Of a stretch of DNA of 64,000 bases, positions 53,812-62,668 are shown piece by piece. Made by a program: the position numbers and the translations under genes. This DNA comes from Azospirillum canadense (GTDB lineage: Bacteria > Pseudomonadota > Alphaproteobacteria > Azospirillales > Azospirillaceae). The stretch lies in assembly GCF_025961225.1 (NCBI RefSeq), contig NZ_JAOQNG010000004.1, forward strand, positions 155,001-219,000. The letters run 5' to 3'. Position 1 is the stretch's first letter. Every line of letters begins with the position of its first letter. A model generated the notes under the pieces. That model was not told where the DNA came from. It did no database searches and worked only from the letters and a program-made list of their open reading frames with translations.

Positions 53812-55101
53812 TCACTGCCCGGTGTAGGAAATGCGGTAGACGGCGCCGGCCAGGTCGTCGGACACCAGCAGCGAACCGTCCAGATACTGCACGACGTCCA
53901 CCGGCCGCCCGAGATACTCGCCGGTCTTGTCGTTCAGCCAGCCCTCGGCGAAGACCTCGGTCTTGCCGTTGGTGCCGTCGGGCTTCACCTCGGTGAACAT
54001 GATGCGCGCGCCGACCGGCTTGGTGCGGTTCCAGGAACCATGCTCGGCGTCGAAGATGCCGCCCTTGTACTTCGCCGGGAACATGGAGCCGCTGTAGAAG
54101 GTCATGCCGAGATCGGCGGCGTGGGGGGCCATCTCCACCACCGGCGGGACCGCGTCCTTCGGCGGCTCGGTGGTCTTGTACTCCACGGTGCGGACCATGC
54201 CGCCGCCGTACCAGGGGAAGCCGAAATGCTGGCCCATCTTGGTGGCGCGGTTCAGCTCGCCCGGCGGCTGGTCGTCGCCCATGCCGTCCACTTGGTTGTC
54301 GGTGAACCACAGCTCGCCGTTGGCCGGGTTGAAGTCCATGCCGACCGAATTGCGGATGCCGCGGGCGTAGACCTCGCGGTTCTTGCCGTCGCGGTCCATG
54401 CGGATGATGCCGCCGATGCCCTGCTCGTTGTAGAGCTTCGCCTTCTCCGGTGGCGGCACGTTGTAGGGCTGGCCGAGCGCCACGTAGAGCTTGTCGTCGG
54501 GGCCGATGCGGCAGACGCGCGCCCCGTGGTTGAAGGATTCCTCCTCCGTCGGGATCAGCTTTTCCGCGACCACGCCGACCGCGACGTCCGGGCTTTCATA
54601 GAAGAACTCGGCGGCGGGGAAGACCAGGACGCGGTTGTGCTCCGCGATGAAGAGGAAGCCGTCCTTGCTGAAGCAGACGCCGTTCGGCACCTTGAAGTCG
54701 ATGGAGGGGGCGAAGCGCTTCACCTCGTCGGCCACGCGGGCCTTGGCGCGGTCGGTCACCGCCCAGACGTCGGCCTTGCGCGTGCCGACGAAGACCACGC
54801 CCACGTTGGTGCCGACCGCCATGTGGCGGGCGTCGGGCACGATGGCGTAGAGGTCGATCTTGAAGCCCGGCGGCAGCTTCACCTGCTTCAGGTTCTCGCG
54901 GATCGCCGCGGCGCGGGCGCCGCCCTGCTCCACCGTCTGGATGCGCAGCGGCGCGCCGGTGGTCTTGAAGTCCTGCAGCTTGTTCAGGTTGCTGGGCTGG
55001 TTGGTGGACTGCGCGGACGCGCCCGCCGCCAAGGCCACGGTCATGGCCGTGGTTAAGGCCGTCGCGCAGAGCAGAGTTGAGATGCGATGCTTCACCGTCA
55101 T
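53812..55101 (-). CDS. PQQ-dependent sugar dehydrogenase (sorbosone/aldose dehydrogenase-like)
   Basis: 429 residues with a signal peptide (cleavage after GASA). Beta-propeller pieces include NGVCFSKDGFLFIAEHNRVL, ESFNHGARVCRIGPDDKLYV with the catalytic-type His, and DFNPANGELWFTDNQVDGMG, the soluble PQQ glucose/sorbosone dehydrogenase family. It oxidises sugars in the periplasm and passes electrons to a cytochrome. First gene of a unit with the cytochrome c gene and pqqA, which supports PQQ dependence. Confidence 0.9.
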   Translation of the reverse strand: MTVKHRISTLLCATALTTAMTVALAAGASAQSTNQPSNLNKLQDFKTTGAPLRIQTVEQGGARAAAIRENLKQVKLPPGFKIDLYAIVPDARHMAVGTNVGVVFVGTRKADVWAVTDRAKARVADEVKRFAPSIDFKVPNGVCFSKDGFLFIAEHNRVLVFPAAEFFYESPDVAVGVVAEKLIPTEEESFNHGARVCRIGPDDKLYVALGQPYNVPPPEKAKLYNEQGIGGIIRMDRDGKNREVYARGIRNSVGMDFNPANGELWFTDNQVDGMGDDQPPGELNRATKMGQHFGFPWYGGGMVRTVEYKTTEPPKDAVPPVVEMAPHAADLGMTFYSGSMFPAKYKGGIFDAEHGSWNRTKPVGARIMFTEVKPDGTNGKTEVFAEGWLNDKTGEYLGRPVDVVQYLDGSLLVSDDLAGAVYRISYTGQ

Positions 55102-55449
55102 TCCAATTTCCTCCCGTCGCTCGTCTTGTTGGTTGGGCTTGCTTTGTTAGTTTGGATCAACGGACTTTTTGGATCGGCGCGCGCACGCCTCCTTCCCCGA
55201 TGCCGCTGGGACCGGGTGGCAAGGCTTCACAAGCGTAGGCAAAAGGTGCGAGGCGCTCGGCGCGTCGTTTCTTCCAGTTCAAGAATAATGCTGCAAGATG
55301 TCGCAGCAACTCAATACCACTGTTGATCAAGGGGACGGCGGCAAGAGTCGACCCCATCGGGTTCCGGCACCGCTTTTTTGCGTTGCCCGACCTTTTGCCC
55401 GCGCAACCGGCCTTCCGCCGCCGGTGTTGGAAGGAGGGATTGCGCCGCG
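55102..55449. other. Divergent promoter region of the sugar dehydrogenase
   Basis: 348 bases between the divergent dehydrogenase gene and the small gene at 55450. A weak stem GCTGC...GCAGC lies near 55290. No other structure or gene is apparent. Confidence 0.4.
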
Positions 55450-55905
55450 ATGCTCGTTCCCGTGGAGACCCCCAGTATGACACCGACGCCCCCGATCCTG
55501 TTCTGCCTGTCCGCGCTGGCCACGCTTCCCATTCTGTGGCCGGGTCCGGGCGACGCCAGCTATGCGGCGTTCGAAAAGACCCGCGGCATGCCGGACCTGA
55601 GCGGGCTGTCCACGCGGACCGACCCCCAGGTGCAGGGCCATGGCCGGATCATCAAGGGCCTCTACTACGTCACGGAACCGGAGGGGCCGAACGAACTGGT
55701 CGCCTTCTACAACGCCTGTGAGCACCAGCTGGAGAGCCGGCCCTTCCTGATCTTCGACTTCGGGACGCAGCGCTACTATTTCGACGCCGACCGCGACGGC
55801 CGGCTGGACGAGACGGGGCCTGGGGGCGAGGGCATCGACCCGGTCCCCTTCGCCCAGCGGGAGGTGGACTGGTCGACCTACTGCTACGGCGAGCGCGCCG
55901 GCTGA
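55450..55905 (+). CDS. Small exported hypothetical protein
   Basis: 151 residues from ATG 55450; a start at ATG 55477 would give a cleaner signal peptide (MTPTPPILFCLSALATLPIL). The mature part has YYFDADRDGRLDETGPGGEG, which resembles a calcium-binding DxDxDG loop (EF-hand/dockerin type), and EVDWSTYCYGERAG at the end. No known family. GGAGG lies 12 bases before the first ATG. Divergent from the PQQ dehydrogenase gene, but a link is not shown. Confidence 0.6.
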   Translation: MLVPVETPSMTPTPPILFCLSALATLPILWPGPGDASYAAFEKTRGMPDLSGLSTRTDPQVQGHGRIIKGLYYVTEPEGPNELVAFYNACEHQLESRPFLIFDFGTQRYYFDADRDGRLDETGPGGEGIDPVPFAQREVDWSTYCYGERAG

Positions 55906-55912
55906 GCGGGGG

Positions 55913-56569
55913 TCAGTGCGGGCGCTGCGCCAGCAGGGGGCCGAGCGCGTCGTTGGCGCCGTTCAGCAGGATCTGGACGCCGACGCAGAACAGCAGGAAA
56001 GCGAACAGCCGCGTCAGCACGCGGGCGCGCGTCGGCCCGAGCAGCGCGACCAGCCGGTCGGCGGAGCGGTAGGACAGCCAGATCAGCACCGCGATCGCTA
56101 GCGCCGCCGCCGACACGCCGAAGAAGAAGCTGGGCAGCCCCGCCGGATCGGCCGGCCGGTTGGCGCCCAGCGCGATGCAGACGGAGATGGTGCCCGGCCC
56201 CGTGGTGAAGGGGATGGTCAGCGGGAAGAAGGCCGACTCCTCCACCGCGCCGGCCGGAGCGGCCTGTTCCTGCTTGCGCGCCTCGTGCTCCTCCGGTGCG
56301 GAGAGCAGCGCCCAGGCGCGTTCCGCCACCACGAAGCCGCCGGCGATGCGGAGCGCGGCCAGCGAGATGCCGAAGAAGTTCAGCACGTAGGCTCCCGCCC
56401 ACAGCGCCACCAGCATGACGATGGCCGAATAGACGCTGACCAGCGTCGCCAACTGCATGTGCTCCCGCGGGCTCCGCCCCGCCGTGACCTGGCTGAAGAT
56501 CAGCGCCATGGCGATCGGGTTTACGATCGAGAACAGGGCGGGAAAGGCGAGCAGGAAGCTTTCGAACAT
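55913..56569 (-). CDS. MarC-family membrane protein
   Basis: 218 residues with six hydrophobic helices. MFESFLLAFPALFSIVNPIA, FFPLTIPFTTGPGTISVCIA and RVLTRLFAFLLFCVGVQILL are the MarC (UPF0056) signatures. The function of MarC proteins is not settled; early links to multiple drug resistance were not confirmed. ATG 56569 gives the family N-terminus. The preceding gene converges. Confidence 0.9.
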   Translation of the reverse strand: MFESFLLAFPALFSIVNPIAMALIFSQVTAGRSPREHMQLATLVSVYSAIVMLVALWAGAYVLNFFGISLAALRIAGGFVVAERAWALLSAPEEHEARKQEQAAPAGAVEESAFFPLTIPFTTGPGTISVCIALGANRPADPAGLPSFFFGVSAAALAIAVLIWLSYRSADRLVALLGPTRARVLTRLFAFLLFCVGVQILLNGANDALGPLLAQRPH

Positions 56570-56666
56570 GCGGGCGGGTCGTCCGGCGGAGAGGTGGTCC
56601 GCCGTGGTACATGGGGTGTGTGCGTGTTGGCAAGCCACCGCTTGGTTTTAGGTGGGGGGCTTGTTC

Positions 56667-56869
56667 CTTCTCCCCTCCGGGGAGAAGGTTAGGATGAGGG
56701 GGCGGCCGCAGGCCGACAACCAAGGCTCATTGCAGCGCTTGGACGCCCTTCGAGCGCCCCCTCACCCAACCGGTCGCTCGCAAGTCTCGCGACCTCGCTC
56801 CGCCTTTGATCGCCTTCGGCGCTCAATCGGCCTTCAGCCGCCGGCTCTGCGCCCCAGAGGGGCGAGGGC
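56667..56869. repeat. Composite repeat block before the CitE-like gene end
   Basis: Starts with a CCTTCTCCCC/GGGGAGAAGG hairpin, continues with tracts of the CCCTCACCC type and ends beside GCCCCAGAGGGGC. It fills the space between the MarC gene and the stop of the CitE-like gene, the downstream end of the catabolic operon, and could end that transcript. Confidence 0.65.
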
Positions 56870-56871
56870 TT

Positions 56872-57702
56872 TTACCCCGCCGCGGCCAGAACCCGCCTTG
56901 CCTTCCTCGCCACGGCCTCGTCGATCATGCGGCCGGCGATGACGCCGACGCCTTTGGCGTTCTCCTCCAGGATCAGGCGGGCTTCGGCCACCTGCTCCGG
57001 TGTCGGGGTCAGGGCTTCGTTGATGGGGGCGATCTGGCGGGGGTGGATGGCCGCCTTGGCGGTGAAGCCCATGCGGACCGCCGCCGCGACCTCCGCGCGA
57101 AGCCCGGCCTCGTCGGCCAGGGCGAAGAAGGGGGAGTCGATGGCGGCGATCCCGGCCAGCGCGGCGGCGTTGACCACGCGGGAGCGGGCGGACAGCAGCG
57201 GTTCCCACGCGACCTCGGCACCCAAATCCGCCGCGAGGTCGGCGGCGCCGAAAAACAGGGCGTCGAGGCGGGGGGTGGACTGGGCGATGGATTCCGCCAG
57301 GGCGACGCCGCGCGCGCTTTCGATCAGGGCTACGAGGCGGGTCGCCTTGCGGGATTCGGTCAGCAGGCCGTCGATCAGGCGCAGCGTGTCGGCCGAGTCG
57401 GTCTTCGGCACCAGGATCAGGTCGGGCTCGGCCGGGGAGCGGACCAGCGCCAGCAGATCCTCCAGCCCGAAGGCGGTGTTGGGGGCGTTGATTCGCAGGA
57501 CGCGGACGATGCGGCCGTCGTGGGGCGTCGCCATCCAGTCGAGCGCCGTTTGACGTGCCGCCGCCTTGTCGGCGGGGGCGACGGCGTCCTCCAGGTCCAC
57601 GATCAGAGCGTCGGCCCCGGCCTCCGCCGCGCGGTCGAAGCGGTCGGGTTTCGTAGCCGGGGTGAACAGCCAGCTGCGGCGGCGGGTGGGGGCCGGGTTC
57701 AT
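56872..57702 (-). CDS. CitE-like CoA-ester lyase, probable citramalyl-CoA lyase
   Basis: 276 residues of the HpcH/HpaI-CitE family: RRSWLFTPATKPDRFDRAAE, ADALIVDLEDAVAP with the metal-binding acids, IESARGVALAESIA, and AAIHPRQIAPINEAL. Such enzymes cleave citryl-, malyl- or citramalyl-CoA to acetyl-CoA and a 2-oxo acid. Placed after a CaiB-type transferase and a mesaconyl/itaconyl-CoA hydratase-like gene, the best fit is (S)- or (R)-citramalyl-CoA to acetyl-CoA plus pyruvate. It overlaps the methyltransferase gene by four bases. The enzyme class is firm, the substrate inferred. Confidence 0.88.
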   Translation of the reverse strand: MNPAPTRRRSWLFTPATKPDRFDRAAEAGADALIVDLEDAVAPADKAAARQTALDWMATPHDGRIVRVLRINAPNTAFGLEDLLALVRSPAEPDLILVPKTDSADTLRLIDGLLTESRKATRLVALIESARGVALAESIAQSTPRLDALFFGAADLAADLGAEVAWEPLLSARSRVVNAAALAGIAAIDSPFFALADEAGLRAEVAAAVRMGFTAKAAIHPRQIAPINEALTPTPEQVAEARLILEENAKGVGVIAGRMIDEAVARKARRVLAAAG

Positions 57703-58394
57703 GGGAGCCTCCGGAAAACCATGCGGCGCATGGGCTGGTCGAACGCGGTCGCACCGTCCGGCTCGGTCCGGCCGGTCGCGGCGAAGCGGCGGCGCATCTC
57801 CGCCTCCACCGCCGGCAGGCGGTCGCGCCGGGTGGGGTCGACGGCGACGACGTGGGTGATGAAACGGTCGGCGTCGGCGTGGCGCACCACCGTCGTGTAG
57901 ACGGTCTCGTCCGTCTGTTCGAGGGGGAGCGGCGGGTGCTTCAGCGTGTCATAGGCGGCGGCGCGAACTTCCGTCTCGTCCTCGATGGGGCGCACTGCCT
58001 CGAAGTAGGGACCGTCTGCAATCGGTTCCACGACCACGAGCGTGCCGTGGGGCTTCAGCACCCGCGCGGCCTCGGCGAGCGCGTCGGACATCACCGGCAG
58101 CGGCAGGTGGTGGAAGCTGTTGGAGAAGACCAGGGCGTCCACCGACGCGTCGTCCAGCGGCAGCGCCTCCCCCCGGCCGACGCGGTAGCTGGCGCCGGGG
58201 ACGGGGCCAAGGACGGCGTCGGCCTTGCGGGCGCGGGCCAGCTGGTCCTCGCTGATCTCGATGCCGATGGCCTGGGCGCCCTCGCCGGCGAAGTGGCGGG
58301 TCAGGGAGCCGTCGCCGCAGCCGACGTCCACCACCGTCCGCCCCTTGGGATCCAGAACCTCGACCAGCGCTTCCTTCAGTGTCATGCGGCGCAT
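57699..58394 (-). CDS. Class I SAM-dependent methyltransferase inside the catabolic operon
   Basis: 231 residues. SAM motif I is VVDVGCGDGSLTRHFAGEG, then IGIEISEDQLARAR and ALVFSNSFHHLPLPVMSDAL, a UbiE/trans-aconitate methyltransferase-type fold. Start ATG 58394 overlaps the stop of the hydratase gene and its own stop overlaps citE, so it is translated as part of the operon. A methyltransferase is not part of the known itaconate or mesaconate route. It might methylate a free dicarboxylate by-product, or be unrelated; both are guesses. Confidence 0.85.
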   Translation of the reverse strand: MRRMTLKEALVEVLDPKGRTVVDVGCGDGSLTRHFAGEGAQAIGIEISEDQLARARKADAVLGPVPGASYRVGRGEALPLDDASVDALVFSNSFHHLPLPVMSDALAEAARVLKPHGTLVVVEPIADGPYFEAVRPIEDETEVRAAAYDTLKHPPLPLEQTDETVYTTVVRHADADRFITHVVAVDPTRRDRLPAVEAEMRRRFAATGRTEPDGATAFDQPMRRMVFRRLP

Positions 58395-59230
58395 CAGGCG
58401 GCCTCCAGCTCGGCGCTCATGGCGACCTGGCCGGTGTGGTCGAGCGCCCAGAGCGTTGCCCCGCCGACCCGCGGCGAGCCGCAGAGCGTGAAGGGGTGCA
58501 CGTCGAACAGCGGCCGGCGCGCGCGGAAGCGGAAGGCGGTGACCCGTGCGCCCGGATTCTCGCGCAGGAACAGGTCGACCAGCAGGGTGGCGGTCAGCGG
58601 TCCATGGACGATCAGGCCCGGGTAGCCCTCCACCTCCTCGCAATACTTGCGGTCGTAGTGGATGCGGTGGCCATTGAAGGTGATGGCGGAGTAGCGGAAC
58701 AGCAGCACCGGGTCCGGCACCATCGGACGCCGCCAGACGGCGTCGGGGGACGGTTCGGAGGGCGGGGGAGCCTCGCCCGGCTTGGGGGCCTCTCGGTAGA
58801 CGATGTCGTGCACCTCGCGGATGGCGAGGCCGGCCTCGGTGGAGACCTCGTGCAGGACCTTCACGAAGACCATCTCGCCCGACCGGCCGCTCTTGTGCTG
58901 GACGTCGCCGATGGTGGAGCGGCGGCGCAGCGCCTCTCCCGTGCGGATCGGGGCGACGAACTCCAGTTGGCTGCCGGCCCACATGCGGCGCGGCAGCGGT
59001 ACCGGCGGCAGGAAGCCGCCGCGCTTGGGGTGGCCGTCTTCCGAAATGTCGCGCTGCGGCGCCTTGGGCAGGAAGTAGAGCCAGTGGCCGAGCGGCGGGA
59101 CCTCCCCCGCGTGCCAGGGCGGGTCGAGGTGGTCGAGCGTCGCCGCCAGCCCGGCGAGCGGGGCCGCCGCGGCCACGTCCAGATGCTCTTCCTCGCGGCC
59201 GATCCAGTCCTTCAGGCTTTCAAAAGTCAT
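58394..59230 (-). CDS. MaoC/FAS1-like hydratase, mesaconyl-C4-CoA or itaconyl-CoA hydratase-like
   Basis: 278 residues of the double-hotdog HTD2/FAS1-like dehydratase family. The C-terminal active-site stretch is RYSAITFNGHRIHYDRKYCE and GLIVHGPLTATLLVDLF, and RRMWAGSQLEFVAPIRTGEA stands in the N-terminal hotdog. Relatives hydrate mesaconyl-C4-CoA (Meh) or itaconyl-CoA (Ich) to citramalyl-CoA. It overlaps the CoA-transferase gene by four bases, and the lyase gene follows after the methyltransferase. Confidence 0.85.
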   Translation of the reverse strand: MTFESLKDWIGREEEHLDVAAAAPLAGLAATLDHLDPPWHAGEVPPLGHWLYFLPKAPQRDISEDGHPKRGGFLPPVPLPRRMWAGSQLEFVAPIRTGEALRRRSTIGDVQHKSGRSGEMVFVKVLHEVSTEAGLAIREVHDIVYREAPKPGEAPPPSEPSPDAVWRRPMVPDPVLLFRYSAITFNGHRIHYDRKYCEEVEGYPGLIVHGPLTATLLVDLFLRENPGARVTAFRFRARRPLFDVHPFTLCGSPRVGGATLWALDHTGQVAMSAELEAA

Positions 59231-60354
59231 GGGGCGAACTCCTTGCGCAGAGTTTCTGTGTGCTGGCCGATGGCGGGCACCGGGCGGGGGTGGAAGGTCT
59301 CGCCGTTCCAGCGCTGCGGCGGGGCGACGGCGCTGACCGGTCCGGTGGGGGTGTCGACCTCGATGCGGCGCAGCTGGCTGTGCGCCGACAGGTCGGCCAC
59401 GCTGTTAAGCGAGCCGAAGGCGATGCGCGCCCGGCGCAGCCGCTCCGTCGCCTGGGCGCGGTCCAGTTTCGCGAAGAAGGCGCCGACCGTGGCGTCCAAC
59501 TCCGGCCGGTTGGCGACGCGCAGCGTGTTGGAGACGAAGCGCGGGTCGGTGGCGAGGTCCGGCTGTTCCAGCACCTCCGCACAGAAGGTCTTCCACTCCC
59601 GCTCGTTCTGGATGGAGATGACCACCGTGTGGCCGTCCGACAGGGCGAAAGCGCCGTAGGGGGCGATGGAGGGGTGGTTCAGCCCGACGCGCTGCGGCGC
59701 CTTCCCGCCATAGTCCTGGTGCAGCAGCGGCACGGTCATCCAGTCGGCGATGGAGTCGAAGAGCGACACGGCGATGCCGCGCCCCTTCCCCGTCCGTTCC
59801 CGCTCGAACAGGGCCTGGAGCACGGCGGTGTGGGCGTACATGCCGCAGGCGATGTCGGCGACCGACACGCCGACACGGCCCGGCGCCTCCGGCGCACCGG
59901 TGATGGCGGCCAGCCCCGTCTCGCTCTGCACCAGCAGGTCGTAGGCCTTCATGTCGCGGTAGGGGCCATCCTCGCCATAGCCGCTGATGTCCACGGTGAT
60001 CAGGCGCGGGTGACGCTCGCGCAGCGTGGCGGAGCCGAATCCGGCACGCTCCGCCGCACCGGGCGCGAGGTTCTGGACGAAGACGTCGGCCTTCTCCAGA
60101 ACGCGGTGCAGGAAGGCGACGTCCCCATCATCCTTGATGTCGAGGACGATCGATTCCTTGCCGCGGTTGAGCCAGACGAAATAGGCGCTTTCCCCGTGGG
60201 CGACGTGGTCGTAGTGGCGGGCGAAGTCGCCCTCCGGCCGCTCGATTTTGATGACGCGGGCGCCGGCGTCGGCGAGGCGCGAGGTGCAGTAGGGGGCCGC
60301 CACTGCCTGTTCCAGCGCGACGACCAGGACTCCGTCCAGGGGAAGGTTGCTCAT
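59227..60354 (-). CDS. CaiB/BaiF (family III) CoA-transferase
   Basis: 375 residues. N-terminal LDGVLVVALEQAVAAPYCTS and RLADAGARVIKIERPEGDFA, then VSVADIACGMYAHTAVLQAL with the catalytic Asp, identify a family III CoA-transferase. These transfer CoA between two carboxylates through an aspartyl anhydride. In this setting it probably activates itaconate or mesaconate with succinyl-CoA. It starts 3 bases after the acyl-CoA dehydrogenase gene and overlaps the hydratase gene, so the operon is tightly coupled. Confidence 0.9.
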   Translation of the reverse strand: MSNLPLDGVLVVALEQAVAAPYCTSRLADAGARVIKIERPEGDFARHYDHVAHGESAYFVWLNRGKESIVLDIKDDGDVAFLHRVLEKADVFVQNLAPGAAERAGFGSATLRERHPRLITVDISGYGEDGPYRDMKAYDLLVQSETGLAAITGAPEAPGRVGVSVADIACGMYAHTAVLQALFERERTGKGRGIAVSLFDSIADWMTVPLLHQDYGGKAPQRVGLNHPSIAPYGAFALSDGHTVVISIQNEREWKTFCAEVLEQPDLATDPRFVSNTLRVANRPELDATVGAFFAKLDRAQATERLRRARIAFGSLNSVADLSAHSQLRRIEVDTPTGPVSAVAPPQRWNGETFHPRPVPAIGQHTETLRKEFAP

Positions 60355-60357
60355 GGC

Positions 60358-61527
60358 TCAGAAGGACTTCGGCATCTGGAGCACGTGCGTGCCCACGTGG
60401 GAGAGGATCAGGTTTGTCGAAATCGGGGCGACTTGGTAGAGGCGCGTTTCGCGGAACTTGCGCTCGATGTCGTATTCCTCGGCGAAGCCGAAGCCGCCGT
60501 GCGTCTGCAAACAGGTGTCCGCGGCGTGCCAGGAGGCCTCCGACGCCAGCATCTTGCCCATGTTGGCCTCGGTGCCGCAAGGCTGGCCGGCGTCGAACAG
60601 GCTGGCCGCCTTCTGCACCATCAGGTTGGCCGCTTCGGTTTCGACGTAGTTGCGGGCGATGGGGAACTGGATGCCCTGGTTGGCGCCGATGGGCCGGCCG
60701 AACACCTCCCGTTCCCGCGCGTAGGCGCTGGCGCGGTCGATGAAGAAGCGGGCGTCGCCGATGCATTCCGAGGCGATCAGGATGCGTTCCGCGTTCATGC
60801 CGTCCAGGATGTAGCGGAAGCCCTTGCCCTCCTGCCCGATCAGGTTTTCCGCCGGGACCTCCAGGTTGTCGAAGAACAGCTCGGTGGTGGCGTGGTTGAT
60901 CATGGTGCGGATCGGCCGGATGGTCAGGCCATTGCCGACCGCCTGGCGCAGGTCCACCAGCAGGACGCTCATCCCCTCCGTCGGCTTGGCGGCCTCGTCA
61001 CGGGGCGTGGTGCGGCAGAGCAGGAGCATGAGGTCGCTGTGCTCGGCGCGCGAGATCCAGACCTTCTGGCCGTTGACGATGTACTTGTCGCCCTCGCGCT
61101 TGGCGAAGGTGCGGATGCGGGTGGTGTCGGTGCCGCTGGTCGGCTCCGTCACGCCGAAGGCCTGGAGGCGCAGCGTGCCCTCCGCGATGCCCGGCAGGTA
61201 GGCCTGCTTCTGCGCCGGGCTGCCGTGCCGCAGGATGGTGCCCATCGTGTACATCTGCGCGTGGCAGGCGCCGCCGTTGCAGCCCGAGCGGTGGATTTCC
61301 TCCAGGATCGCCGTCGCCGCCCCCAGGCCAAGGCCGGAGCCGCCGTATTCCTCCGGGATCAGCACCGACAGGAAGCCGCTTTCGGTCAGCGCGCGCACGA
61401 ACTCCGTCGGGTAGGCGCGGTCCGCATCGAGCTTGCGCCAGTATTCACCGGGAAAGCGCGCGCACAGCTTGCGCACCGCGTCACGGATGTCCGGGAACGT
61501 CTCATCCCCAGCGGTAGGGACGGTCAT
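60358..61527 (-). CDS. Acyl-CoA dehydrogenase-family flavoprotein with altered active site
   Basis: 389 residues. FAD/substrate signatures are present: LQAFGVTEPTSGTDTTRIRT, QKVWISRAEHSD and CLQTHGGFGFAEEYDIERKF. At the place where most members have the catalytic Glu (Glu-Gly-Thr), this protein reads YQVAPIST, so the usual general base is missing there. It may oxidise a methyl-branched succinyl-type CoA ester using another base, or do a different flavin reaction. ATG 61527 has AGGAGGAAG ahead of it. First gene of the operon, divergent from LysR. Confidence 0.88.
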   Translation of the reverse strand: MTVPTAGDETFPDIRDAVRKLCARFPGEYWRKLDADRAYPTEFVRALTESGFLSVLIPEEYGGSGLGLGAATAILEEIHRSGCNGGACHAQMYTMGTILRHGSPAQKQAYLPGIAEGTLRLQAFGVTEPTSGTDTTRIRTFAKREGDKYIVNGQKVWISRAEHSDLMLLLCRTTPRDEAAKPTEGMSVLLVDLRQAVGNGLTIRPIRTMINHATTELFFDNLEVPAENLIGQEGKGFRYILDGMNAERILIASECIGDARFFIDRASAYAREREVFGRPIGANQGIQFPIARNYVETEAANLMVQKAASLFDAGQPCGTEANMGKMLASEASWHAADTCLQTHGGFGFAEEYDIERKFRETRLYQVAPISTNLILSHVGTHVLQMPKSF

Positions 61528-61599
61528 GTCTCTTCCTCCTGAAACAGTCCTAATTCGGGCTTTCCAGGATGGTAGGGATCGGTTAAGGTATGCGTCAAC

Positions 61600-61625
61600 G
61601 GAATAAATCTTATAACGGTTATTCC
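61600..61625. promoter_or_regulatory. Inverted repeat, probable LysR operator
   Basis: GGAATAA and TTATTCC are separated by 12 AT-rich bases. The site lies 35 bases before the LysR start and 73 before the acyl-CoA dehydrogenase start, the usual place for a LysR recognition site controlling both directions. Confidence 0.65.
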
Positions 61626-61659
61626 GGTATGATATGGGGACAAACGGAAGGTTTGCGGC

Positions 61660-62637
61660 ATGGATTTTCGGCAGCTCGGCAACTTCCTGCATGTGGCGGA
61701 ATTGCAAAGCCTGTCGCGCGCCGCGTCCGTGTTGCGGGTCGCCCAGCCCGCCCTGTCCCGCCAGATCAAGTCGCTTGAGGAGGAACTGGGCGTCCAGCTG
61801 TTGCAACGGCATGGCTGGGGCGTCACCCCCACGCCCGCCGGCCGGGTGCTGATGGAGCACGCCCGCCGCGTGCTGAAGGAGGTCGGGGCGGCGCGCGACG
61901 CCGTGCAGGCCTACCAGATGGAACCGTCGGGCACCGTCACCTTCGGCACGCCGACCTCGCTGGGGTCCGTGATGCTGCCGGGGCTGGCGGCGCGCTTCCG
62001 CCGGCAGGCGCCGAAGGTGCGGCTGCATCTGGTGGAGGGCTTCAGCGCGTCGATCCACGAATGGGTGCTGTCGGGCCGGCTGGACCTCGCCGTGCTGTAC
62101 GAGACCAAGACCATGGGCAGCCTCGCGACCACGCCGTTGCTGGAGGAATCCATGGTGCTGCTGGGGCCCGCGGGGCGGTTCGGCCCGGGATCGGAGGTGG
62201 GCTTGGCGGAGCTGGATTTGGCGGAGGTGGCGGGGCTGGGCCTGATCCTGCCCGCCCGGCCGCACCGGCTGCGCCTGCTGGTCGACCAAGCCTTCGCGGA
62301 GCGCGACCTCGCCAGCGAGCCGATCCTGGAGGTGGACGCCCTGCCGGCCCTGATCGAGCTGGTGCGCATGGGCGAGGGCTGCACGCTGCTGCCCTTCTCC
62401 TGCGTGTCGGCGTTGATGGAGGAGGGGCGGCTGAGTGCGGCCGCCGTCGTCCCGGCCATCCGCCGCTCGCTGGTGCTGGCCCGCCCGCCCGACCGCATCC
62501 CGACCCCGGCGTCCGAAGCGCTGGAGCGCGCGGTGCTGGCCTTCATCCAGGCGCAGGCGGCGACGTTGCGCTGGACAGTTCCGAGAACTGCTGTGACCTC
62601 ACCCGACGTCGAAGAATCGGGGAGCACGGCGGCCTGA
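61660..62637 (+). CDS. LysR-family regulator of the catabolic operon
   Basis: 325 residues with the helix-turn-helix LQSLSRAASVLRVAQPALSR and a C-terminal effector domain (VTFGTPTSLGSVMLPGLAAR). It is divergent from the acyl-CoA dehydrogenase operon across a 132-base region holding an inverted repeat. In Pseudomonas aeruginosa the itaconate genes are likewise controlled by a LysR protein (RipR); the parallel is by position and family. Its own strand continues with the TRAP binding protein gene after 31 bases. Confidence 0.9.
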   Translation: MDFRQLGNFLHVAELQSLSRAASVLRVAQPALSRQIKSLEEELGVQLLQRHGWGVTPTPAGRVLMEHARRVLKEVGAARDAVQAYQMEPSGTVTFGTPTSLGSVMLPGLAARFRRQAPKVRLHLVEGFSASIHEWVLSGRLDLAVLYETKTMGSLATTPLLEESMVLLGPAGRFGPGSEVGLAELDLAEVAGLGLILPARPHRLRLLVDQAFAERDLASEPILEVDALPALIELVRMGEGCTLLPFSCVSALMEEGRLSAAAVVPAIRRSLVLARPPDRIPTPASEALERAVLAFIQAQAATLRWTVPRTAVTSPDVEESGSTAA

Positions 62638-62668
62638 CCCAATCCAACGAGAAATTCAGGAGGAAACG

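Noticed and set aside
59260..61542. A 760-codon plus-strand open frame
   Set aside because: Antisense of the CoA-transferase and acyl-CoA dehydrogenase genes.
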